Part shown: one piece after another, positions 1 to 5,093 of the stretch
Position numbering within the stretch: the first letter of the stretch is position 1
Layout: every line of letters starts with the position of its first letter
Assembly: GCA_902783305.1 (NCBI GenBank)
Contig: CACZQU010000614.1
Coordinates: 1 to 5,337 of the forward strand
DNA length: 5,337 nucleotides
Reading direction: 5' to 3'
Source: an uncultured Lachnospiraceae bacterium
GTDB taxonomy: Bacteria > Bacillota > Clostridia > Lachnospirales > Lachnospiraceae
Notes under the pieces: model-generated
What the model was told of the DNA's origin: nothing
The model's input: the letters and a program-made list of their open reading frames with translations, nothing else
Databases searched by the model: none
Position numbers and translations under genes: made by a program

Positions 1-1064
1 CCGATATTTCCTCTGCGGAACAGGCTGTAAAAACCGAACATGGTACATGCCACAACGATTCCCACCGCAATGTCAAGCGGCAGAATCAGCCCTCCGCTTA
101 AGATGGCCCCGGGCCTTCCCTTGGGGATCCCGTTCTCTATGCCGTTTGCCCCGGTAAAGAAAACATATCCCTTGGCAAAGCTGTAGAAGGAAAGAGCGAC
201 AAGAGCCACATAGGAGAAAAACCTCCGGGTAAAGTACTTATCAACCGTATCAAAACCAAAGGAGGCTGCAAAGATAATCAGACCCGCGCCGATAATCGCG
301 CCTCCGGAGAAGCCTCCTCCCGGAGAATTCTGGCCGTTGAGCAGAATATAAATTCCATAGAGCAGGATAGTCGGGATGAGGATGATTCCTCCTCTCCGGA
401 TAATCGGATCCCTGGAAATCGTGAAATACCGGTCCTTGCCGATCGTGTAATAATCCTCGTAGGCCGTACGCATATTTTTACTGTCCTTGCGCAGAAGCAC
501 TGTGACGCAGATCAGGGCTGTGAACAGGACATGGGACTCTCCCAGAGTATCAAAAGCCCTGTAGTCCAGGATCATTCCGGAAACGATATTGACGGCGCCT
601 GTTTCCTGAAGTCCGCTCTCCACATAGCGCCGCACGACTTCATCCGCTCTGGGATTATCCTGTCCGAAATAGGGAAGATTTCCCACAGCATAGAGAAGCA
701 CGCCGATCAGAACCACACAGCTGACGACCGCAACCACATTATAGGCAAGCCCGAAGCCGGCCTGGCCAATCCGGGCAGCCCTGCCTTCCACACGATCATT
801 GACCTTCTGTTCCACGGCTCTCCTTTTTTTCCGCAGCTTCTCCCGGCGGTCATCATGAACCTCAGCCGCTTCCTCAAAGCTGTCCATGATGTCGATATCG
901 CCGTCCAGCCATCGCCAGAACCGGTCCTTCCGGGTTTCAGCCCTTAACGGACTGTTATGTGTTAATTTATTGCTTTCGGACGACGATTCCGCGTTTTCGG
1001 CTGTTTCGATGCCGAAAACACAATCCGTCTCCTTAGCGGCAGCATTTCTCTCTTTTCCGCTCAC
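1..1064 (-). CDS. mrpB: MbhE-like/MrpB (MnhB) fusion subunit of a Mrp-type cation/proton antiporter, 3' end outside window
   Basis: This is a membrane subunit of a Mrp-type Na+/H+ antiporter or a related Mbh-type complex. The visible 354 residues have three parts. Residues 1-98 are a charged, probably cytoplasmic extension, rich in E/K/R from about 60 to 97. Residues 105-193 are an MbhE-like unit, matching the extreme C-terminus of MrpA: a membrane helix, a loop, then NIVSGMILDYRAFDTLGE (159-176) and another helix. From about 217 an MnhB/MrpB domain begins with DPIIRRGG and carries the hallmark NGQNSPGGGFSGGAI (243-257) plus further hydrophobic segments. MrpB proteins alone are about 140 residues, so this is a fusion with a long N-terminal addition. 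I chose the GTG start at 1062-1064 because it overlaps the preceding stop as GTGA and has a purine-rich GGAGAAGGGGG upstream. An internal ATG at residue 60 is an alternative start that keeps both domains. The family call is firm; antiporter versus hydrogenase-type complex is undecided. Confidence 0.88.
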   Translation of the reverse strand, partial: MSGKERNAAAKETDCVFGIETAENAESSSESNKLTHNSPLRAETRKDRFWRWLDGDIDIMDSFEEAAEVHDDRREKLRKKRRAVEQKVNDRVEGRAARIGQAGFGLAYNVVAVVSCVVLIGVLLYAVGNLPYFGQDNPRADEVVRRYVESGLQETGAVNIVSGMILDYRAFDTLGESHVLFTALICVTVLLRKDSKNMRTAYEDYYTIGKDRYFTISRDPIIRRGGIILIPTILLYGIYILLNGQNSPGGGFSGGAIIGAGLIIFAASFGFDTVDKYFTRRFFSYVALVALSFYSFAKGYVFFTGANGIENGIPKGRPGAILSGGLILPLDIAVGIVVACTMFGFYSLFRRGNI

Positions 1065-1369
1065 GCTTCACCGCCCCCTTCTCCTGTCTGACCTGCGGAT
1101 CCCTCGTCCTCTCCGGAAAGATAGGCGTCTCCCGCGTCCTCCGCGTCAATCTTTTTGAGCGTCATCAGAAAAAGGATTCCGCTCACACCCGCTCCGACAG
1201 CGGCTTCTGTGATCGCCAGATCCGGCGATTCCAGCATCAGCCAGAGGATACACATGATGGAACTGTAGGACATGAAAATGATCACCGAACGCAGCAGATT
1301 TCCTGTCAGATTGACACAGACGGCGCAGGCGATCAGCAGCAGGACCAGAATAAGCTTCAATAATTCCAT
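1061..1369 (-). CDS. MbhD-like (MrpA C-terminal domain, DUF4040-type) antiporter subunit
   Basis: This is a 102-residue membrane protein. Hydrophobic segments lie at about 3-20, 25-46 and 56-71. The diagnostic motif SPDLAITEAAVGAG (48-61) matches the MbhD/DUF4040 domain that forms part of the C-terminus of MrpA in classical antiporters, and that is a separate subunit in Mbh-type hydrogenases. The last 30 residues are an acidic, Gly-rich tail that is probably cytoplasmic and poorly conserved. The gene starts with ATG 6 bases after the mrpG stop, behind AAGGGGG at 9 bases. Its TGA overlaps the GTG start of the next gene, so translation is probably coupled. The standalone form implies that MrpA is split in this organism. 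The role in the ion channel is inferred from the family. Confidence 0.87.
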   Translation of the reverse strand: MELLKLILVLLLIACAVCVNLTGNLLRSVIIFMSYSSIMCILWLMLESPDLAITEAAVGAGVSGILFLMTLKKIDAEDAGDAYLSGEDEGSAGQTGEGGGEA

Positions 1370-1375
1370 ATGTGT

Positions 1376-1795
1376 TTACCCCCTTCCTTCCTCAGAAGGC
1401 CGCTCTGACCCTGGGGCTTCCTCCATTGCGGCTTCCTTCAAAGCCTTTGCAGCCTCCGCCTGTCCGTCCAGATCCACTTCCCTGGCCACATGGCTGTAAA
1501 GAGCAGGATTGGTATAGTATTCAATCTGACTCAGAAAATGCGAGGAAATCGGAGAGGTCAGCCACAGGAATATGGCGATCACCATAAACTTGAGCATCTC
1601 CATCCCGAATCCGCTGTATATGGCCGCAGCTGCAATCACGCTCAGAAGTCCGAGGGTATCACCGATCCCGGCAGCATGCATACGGTTGAGCAGGAAGCCG
1701 AATTTCCATGCCCCTGCCACTGCCGATACAAAACATACAAGTCCAAAGATCAGCAGCGCGGCAACAAGGAGAAATCTAATCCATTCCAGAATCAC
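1376..1795 (-). CDS. mrpG: Na+/H+ antiporter subunit MrpG (MnhG/PhaG family)
   Basis: This is a small membrane subunit of the antiporter complex, 139 residues long. Three hydrophobic helices fall at about 8-29, 46-62 and 67-84. The family signature is visible as LLNRMHAAGIGDTLGLLS (35-52), corresponding to the usual R-[LM]-H-A-x(4)-TLG pattern, followed by WLTSPISSHFLSQ (78-90), which matches the T-[AS]-P-[IV]-[AS]-x-H element of the third helix. The tail after about residue 105 is Glu/Ala-rich and probably cytoplasmic; typical MrpG proteins are about 110-125 residues. The start is GTG, overlapping the mrpF stop as GTGA. A strong GGAGGTGA Shine-Dalgarno lies within the end of mrpF. This arrangement points to translational coupling and stoichiometric expression. 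Confidence 0.9.
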   Translation of the reverse strand: MILEWIRFLLVAALLIFGLVCFVSAVAGAWKFGFLLNRMHAAGIGDTLGLLSVIAAAAIYSGFGMEMLKFMVIAIFLWLTSPISSHFLSQIEYYTNPALYSHVAREVDLDGQAEAAKALKEAAMEEAPGSERPSEEGRG

Positions 1796-2283
1796 TTCCC
1801 GTCACCTCCCTCCAAAGACTCCTCATTCTCTGAACCGTCCTTGCTGACAGATCTGCCGGCAAAGGAACGGAAAAAGGTTCTGACCTTCTGCCGGAAAACT
1901 CCTGCCCTCCTCTTCCACCGCTTCATCCGGTCCGCTGCCTGTCGGGAGGAGTCTCCTGTCTTCCCCAGATCCTGCCTCGTGTATTCGATATGGTGCTCAT
2001 GGAAATGCCGCCCCGGATTCGCCGGAATATACACTGTGGCAAAGATCAGCACTGACACGAAGCTGATCAGGGCATAGATCAGGGCGACATCCGCCAGATA
2101 ATCCTCCCCAAGAAGCTGGGACAGGATGACGATACAGCAGATGACCATGGTTCCGATCATATTAATAGAAAGAATCCGGTCAGTTATCCGCGGACCGATC
2201 ACTGAGCGCGCCAGCATTACGCCGATCAGGACAGTGAATACGAGCAGAGCTCCGGTAAACAGAACATGATATGCACCTTCCAT
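1792..2283 (-). CDS. mrpF: Na+/H+ antiporter subunit MrpF (MnhF/PhaF family) with extended C-terminal tail
   Basis: This is a three-helix membrane subunit of the Mrp complex. Hydrophobic segments are at about 5-24, 42-58 and 65-86. The family signature is clear: RSVIGPRITDRILSINMIGT (26-45), matching the R-x(3)-GP-x(2)-x-DR pattern, and LADVALIYALISF (63-75). Typical MrpF proteins are about 85-100 residues, but this one has 163. The extra 75 residues form a tail that begins with a His-rich stretch (RHFHEHHIEY, 92-101), continues with a strongly basic part (about 113-144) and ends acidic. Tail function is unknown. The ATG start is well supported by AAAGGAG 6 bases upstream (2288-2296). The gene follows mrpE after an unusually long 295-base gap and overlaps mrpG by 4 bases. 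Confidence 0.9.
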   Translation of the reverse strand: MEGAYHVLFTGALLVFTVLIGVMLARSVIGPRITDRILSINMIGTMVICCIVILSQLLGEDYLADVALIYALISFVSVLIFATVYIPANPGRHFHEHHIEYTRQDLGKTGDSSRQAADRMKRWKRRAGVFRQKVRTFFRSFAGRSVSKDGSENEESLEGGDGK

Positions 2284-2312
2284 AACATTCTCCTTTAGAA
2301 ACGCAGTTTCTA

Positions 2313-2536
2313 CTCTGTCGACTCGGTCGGATGCCTGTTTTGCAGCTCATCGGCTTCGCCTCTGAGACAGAATATGGCTCCTTTATACCAGCGCGGACAA
2401 ATAAATGATTGCAATGCAAAATGACTCCTGCGGATTGTTCCGTGCTTTGCACTGGAGTCATAAATGAAACATTTATTTGTTCCAGCGCTGCATATGCAGA
2501 AGTACTGAAATATCCGTTCCGGATATTAAATACTTC
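2313..2536. repeat. Nested palindromic intergenic element between mrpE and mrpF
   Basis: Almost the whole 295-base gap between mrpE and mrpF is structured. The longest unit pairs 2388-2407 (CCAGCGCGGACAAATAAATG) with 2470-2490 with few mismatches, and inside it ATGACTCC (2421-2428) pairs exactly with GGAGTCAT (2454-2461). Next to it, CTGCATATGCAG (2488-2499) is a perfect palindrome. A further hairpin pairs GAAGTA (2499-2504) with TACTTC (2531-2536) and AATATCC (2509-2515) with GGATATT (2521-2527) around a 5-base loop. No T-run follows the stems on the transcribed strand, so they do not look like terminators. A 71-codon open frame on the minus strand (2313-2525) has no start codon or ribosome binding site and is probably incidental. 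I read this as a dispersed palindromic or MITE-like repeat; copy number elsewhere is untested. Confidence 0.6.
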
Positions 2537-2578
2537 CAGTATAATTATGATTCCACCGATAAAAGGATATCCGGTTCC

Positions 2579-3034
2579 TTACTTCATCTGCCGGATCAGC
2601 CTGATAAACGAGGAATTCTCGATCCCTTCAGCATATTCCCTGCGCAGGCAGTGGATCACAAAGAAATCACCCTCCTGGTATACGGTAATCGTCCCCGGCG
2701 TCAAGGTAATGGAGTCCGCCAGAAGGACGTTGCAGAACTCGCTCTGAAAGCCGGAGTGAAACTCGACAAATACAGGATCCGGACGAAGACCCGGCGTCAG
2801 GGCGACACGTCCGACCTCCAGCGCCGACTTCACAATCTCCACAAGCAGATTTGCCACATACCGCAGTAGCCAGGGAATATTCTTAAGCATGCGAAGATCG
2901 GTCCGGATCGTATAACCTACGATCCGGTAGGCAAAAAGCCAGGCAATACAGGCCGCTCCCAGACCGATCAGAACCAGCTCCCACGTCACACGTCCATTAA
3001 AAATCAGCCACAGCAGAAAAAATATCACAAACAT
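2579..3034 (-). CDS. mrpE: Na+/H+ antiporter subunit MrpE (MnhE/PhaE family)
   Basis: This is the first gene of the antiporter operon. MrpE is a membrane subunit with a cytoplasmic domain that is needed for assembly or activity of the Mrp complex (family knowledge). The 151-residue protein has hydrophobic segments at about 1-13 and 18-37. The conserved ANLLVEIVKSALEVGRVALTP lies at about 61-81, and the family hallmark LLADSITLTPGTITV at 104-118 is followed by GDFFVIHCL. Length is close to the family norm of about 150-165. The reading frame extends upstream to a TTG at 3073. I prefer ATG at 3034 because GAAAGAGGG lies 9 bases before it and because the added 13 residues are not family-like. It is transcribed from the promoter at 3102-3130. 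Confidence 0.9.
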   Translation of the reverse strand: MFVIFFLLWLIFNGRVTWELVLIGLGAACIAWLFAYRIVGYTIRTDLRMLKNIPWLLRYVANLLVEIVKSALEVGRVALTPGLRPDPVFVEFHSGFQSEFCNVLLADSITLTPGTITVYQEGDFFVIHCLRREYAEGIENSSFIRLIRQMK

Positions 3035-3101
3035 TATGTTTTGCCCTCTTTCGTATTGCATTCCGCGCCGCAATCATACAGGCACCTTGAAACGTTACTA
3101 T

Positions 3102-3130
3102 AAATTAGCACTTTACCATAAAGATGTCAA
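3102..3130 (-). promoter_or_regulatory. Promoter of the mrp operon
   Basis: On the minus strand TTGACA (3125-3130) is followed after 17 bases by TAATTT (3102-3107). This is a perfect -35 box, ideal spacing and a 4/6 -10 box. Transcription would start near 3095, giving a leader of about 60 bases before the mrpE ATG. The -35 box lies inside a small perfect inverted repeat, GATGT-CAA-ACATC (3123-3135), which could be a repressor site or chance. Confidence 0.7.
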
Positions 3131-3160
3131 ACATCACGAGGTACTATTTGCGGTTTAACC

Positions 3161-3225
3161 GGGTGAGTCATGGGGACGGTTCTTATGACTTATGAATCAA
3201 TAAGAACCGTCCCCATGACTCACCC
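3161..3225. repeat. Perfect 26-bp inverted repeat, REP-like palindrome with GGGGACGGTTCT core
   Basis: Arm 3161-3186 is an exact reverse complement of 3200-3225, with a 13-base loop (3187-3199). The arm begins GGGTGAGTCATGGGGACGG. The GGGGACGGTTCT / AGAACCGTCCCC core resembles palindromes that occur in many copies in Firmicutes genomes and that are often found near REP-associated tyrosine transposases (Y1_Tnp, IS200-like); that link is from memory, not tested. No transposase is present here. The element sits between two divergent promoters, has no T-run on either side and so does not look like a terminator. Its right end directly abuts the -35 box of the flippase promoter. Confidence 0.8.
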
Positions 3226-3254
3226 TTGCAGGAAGCAAAAAACCATGTTACAAT
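3226..3254 (+). promoter_or_regulatory. Promoter of the truncated flippase gene
   Basis: TTGCAG (3226-3231) and TACAAT (3249-3254) are separated by 17 bases, a good sigma-A-type promoter. Transcription would begin near 3261 and reach the ATG at 3325. The -35 box starts at the base immediately after the large palindrome. Confidence 0.65.
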
Positions 3255-3324
3255 AGCGATTTATACAGAACCCTTTGATTTTTTCTTACATAACTGATGT
3301 CACCAACTGGTAGAAAGAGCTCAT

Positions 3325-3702
3325 ATGAATGTAAAAAACAAAGCCTTATGGACCTGCATTGCCATCGCCCTTGCTGCACTCACAATCTGGGCCGTGTTTT
3401 CCATGAGCGGCAACATGTCTCCTGCCCAGCTGATCGAACAGCTGAAAAACGCCCGGCCCGGCTGGCTGGTACTGGCGGTCTTTTCAATGCTCGGCATCAT
3501 CTTTTTTGAAGGAGAAGCAATTCTGGCAATTATCGGTCCTGTCGGGTATCCCCGGTCACACTGGCGTGGTTTCATCTATGGCAGCGCGGATATCTATTTT
3601 TCCGCTATCACTCCTTCAGCCACCGGAGGCCAGCCTGCCAGCGCCTTTTTCATTTATTGTAATAGTATTCATTTTTTGAGCAGGTATAGCAGCAGAAGGT
3701 GA
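3325..3702 (+). pseudogene. Truncated flippase-like (LPG synthase transmembrane/YbhN family, UPF0104) membrane protein
   Basis: The first 110 or so residues look like the N-terminus of a lysylphosphatidylglycerol synthase transmembrane-region protein. Hydrophobic segments lie at about 8-26 and 47-71, and the conserved block YFSAITPSATGGQPASAFF is at 91-109. Family members are about 300-350 residues with several more helices. Here the frame loses similarity after FFIY (108-111) and ends 14 unrelated residues later at 3700-3702. From about 3650 the DNA becomes AT-rich and belongs to the oppositely oriented PASTA gene, so the flippase was cut by a rearrangement and not by a point mutation. The ATG at 3325 has only a weak AGAAAGAG upstream. 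The promoter is intact, so a short product could still be made, but it would lack most of the membrane domain. Intact relatives are thought to move lipids or glycolipids; the substrate is unknown. Confidence 0.8.
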
Positions 3703-4782
3703 TTTTTCATTTGTTGTTTTTAAATCATTTTCCGACTTTCCTTCCTTTTCAATTGATGCATATGATTTTACAAATAACTCAATTTCCGAATCAGCTTTCA
3801 CAGTAGTTCCAGGTTCTATACTTTGATCAATTACTTTCCAATTACTGGTATCCCAAACACTTTTATCTTCAACAGAGGTGTATTTGATATTAGAAAAATC
3901 ATCGTTGGCAAGTATGGATAATGCCCTATATAAAGACTCTTCTTTAACGTCTGGGACTTTCTTCTCCCCATAATATAGTAATTCGATAAACGCTTTTCTT
4001 TTTCCATATGAATCGGGATCAATACTGACTGCTTTCCAATTTCTTTTTTCTTGATCATCCATGCTGTCAATTCTCTTATCCATCCTGTCATCATTCAGAT
4101 TATTGACAAAGACGACGTCAAAACTTAAATCTTTTGCTTTCTCACTCGCTTCAACAATATTCAATCCTATTATTCTATCTTCCAAGTGTTTTTTTGTCTT
4201 TTCGCACGTTAAGATGATCTTTTCATTTTTGTCTACAGTTGTTCCTTTTTCAATATTCTGTGATAGTACTATCCAGTTATCATCATCCCAAATCGAACCA
4301 GTATCTGCTTCAGCTTCTACTGCTGCAAATCCTGAATCAGCCAATACCTTTTTTGCATGAGATAAAATCTCACCCGATAAATCAGGGACAGAAATTGATG
4401 CAAGATCTGTATTATCGATTAGTTTTACGTTTTCAATATCTATTCTATCACTATATGCATAAATAGTACTCTGAAAAGTAGTGTTTTCACCTGAAGTGAA
4501 TTCTTCGGTTCCAGCTACATCGAAGTCTTCTTCACTCTCAAAGCAAATCTCATGCTGTCCTTCATCTATGTTTTCCAATAATTTCGTATAATTGACCCCA
4601 TGAGGTATAGTATCTATATACTCATCATCCAAGTAGACATCTACCCCATATCTACTAAACAGCATATTTTCAACAAAGTGAATATCCAAATACAGATTAC
4701 CTGCACTAATAGGAATATTGTGCAAAACACAAGAAAAGCCACCTATAGCCAGAAGAATCATTATTTTTTTAGTTATCTTCAT
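3616..4782 (-). CDS. Secreted or membrane-anchored PASTA-domain protein with chimeric C-terminus
   Basis: This is a 388-residue protein of unknown function. It has an N-terminal hydrophobic segment after MKITKK (about 7-28) that looks like a signal peptide or anchor; Cys18 is not in a good lipobox. Residues 44-118 (VDVYLDDEYIDTIPHG, then GQHEICF) resemble a PEGA-like beta domain. Two PASTA repeats follow: 131-193, beginning VPDLSG, and 275-339, beginning VPDVKE. They share parallel motifs IWDDDNWIVLSQNIEKGTTV and VWDTSNWKVIDQSIEPGTTV. Residues 205-271 form a degenerate repeat between them. PASTA repeats often bind peptidoglycan or muropeptides, mainly in Ser/Thr kinases and PBPs, but no kinase domain is present. 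I chose ATG 4782 because AAAGGA lies 8 bases upstream; an ATG at 4806 lacks this. The last ten residues (KGAGRLASGG, 379-388) are antisense to the flippase gene, so the native 3' end was probably lost. The gene is far more AT-rich than the mrp operon, suggesting transfer. Confidence 0.75.
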   Translation of the reverse strand: MKITKKIMILLAIGGFSCVLHNIPISAGNLYLDIHFVENMLFSRYGVDVYLDDEYIDTIPHGVNYTKLLENIDEGQHEICFESEEDFDVAGTEEFTSGENTTFQSTIYAYSDRIDIENVKLIDNTDLASISVPDLSGEILSHAKKVLADSGFAAVEAEADTGSIWDDDNWIVLSQNIEKGTTVDKNEKIILTCEKTKKHLEDRIIGLNIVEASEKAKDLSFDVVFVNNLNDDRMDKRIDSMDDQEKRNWKAVSIDPDSYGKRKAFIELLYYGEKKVPDVKEESLYRALSILANDDFSNIKYTSVEDKSVWDTSNWKVIDQSIEPGTTVKADSEIELFVKSYASIEKEGKSENDLKTTNEKSPSAAIPAQKMNTITINEKGAGRLASGG

Positions 4783-4825
4783 GTCAAAAGTCCTTTCTTT
4801 GTTCATTTAACGAACTACGTTACTG

Positions 4826-4854
4826 ATTATACTTTATTTAACCGATATATACAA
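4826..4854 (-). promoter_or_regulatory. Promoter of the PASTA-domain gene
   Basis: On the minus strand TTGTAT (4849-4854) and a perfect TATAAT (4826-4831) are 17 bases apart. Transcription would start near 4819, about 37 bases before the ATG at 4782. Just downstream, GTTCGTTAAATGAAC (4801-4815) is an inverted repeat with one G-T wobble that could act as an operator or short hairpin. The promoter lies between the 56-codon gene and the PASTA gene, so the latter can be transcribed alone. Confidence 0.7.
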
Positions 4855-4870
4855 CAGAAAGTCCTTTGTC

Positions 4871-5041
4871 TTAATTCTTCTTTTCCGTATTTTCTTCGGC
4901 TTCCATCTCAGCTAGAACTTCTGGATCGTACTTCAAGACCATTCGTGCCACGAATTTTGCGCAGCGTTCCATTGCTAATCTTGCCTGCCTATCCATTGGA
5001 GGCATTGAGATTTCTACACCGTCCTTAATAAATGTAGTCAT
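4871..5041 (-). CDS. Small hypothetical protein, 56 residues, mobile-element context
   Basis: This short gene has a convincing start: ATG at 5041 preceded by AAAGGGGGTG at about 7 bases. It ends with TAA at 4871. The product begins MTTFIKDGVEISMPPMDRQA and appears to be mostly alpha-helical after residue 16, with a charged Glu/Lys-rich tail (49-56). No signal peptide or membrane segment is seen. I do not recognise a named domain. It lies 52 bases after the end of the phage-type DNA polymerase on the same strand, so it probably belongs to the same phage- or ICE-derived segment. Function unknown; the coding call rests on the ribosome binding site, the protein-like composition and the context. 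Confidence 0.65.
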   Translation of the reverse strand: MTTFIKDGVEISMPPMDRQARLAMERCAKFVARMVLKYDPEVLAEMEAEENTEKKN

Positions 5042-5093
5042 AAAACAACACCCCCTTTCAAGTGCATTTTACAAGCCGGGGTGCATCGTTACA

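Noticed and set aside
531..947. A 138-codon plus-strand frame
   Set aside because: It is antisense to the MbhE-MrpB fusion gene, which has clear family motifs; the plus-strand product has none.
1490..2077. A 195-codon plus-strand frame
   Set aside because: It runs antisense through mrpG and mrpF, both firmly identified, and its translation shows no domain-like features.
2284..2400. A second promoter directly in front of mrpF
   Set aside because: A TATAAA at about 2382-2387 (minus strand) has no -35 box at suitable spacing, and TTGTCC upstream has no good -10 at 17 bases.
2180..2461. A 93-codon minus-strand frame overlapping the start of mrpF
   Set aside because: It overlaps mrpF in another frame, its first half is repeat sequence, it lacks a convincing ribosome binding site and its product is Cys/Ser/Arg-rich like a shadow frame.
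2477..2869. Plus-strand frames across mrpE and the mrpE-mrpF gap (2409-2747 and 2477-2869)
   Set aside because: They are antisense to mrpE and the palindromic element and have no good ribosome binding site.
3161..3225. Large hairpin as a transcription terminator
   Set aside because: It sits upstream of both divergent genes, not after one, and neither strand has a T-run following the stem.
3161..3225. Palindromes here and at 2388-2536 as CRISPR repeats
   Set aside because: The units differ from each other and there is no series of evenly spaced direct repeats or spacers.
4061..5028. Plus-strand frames across the PASTA gene and the 56-codon gene (4061-4360, 4239-4466, 4600-5028)
   Set aside because: They are antisense to a gene with recognisable PASTA repeats and to a small gene with a strong ribosome binding site; their low-complexity F/L/S/I-rich products are typical shadows of AT-rich DNA.
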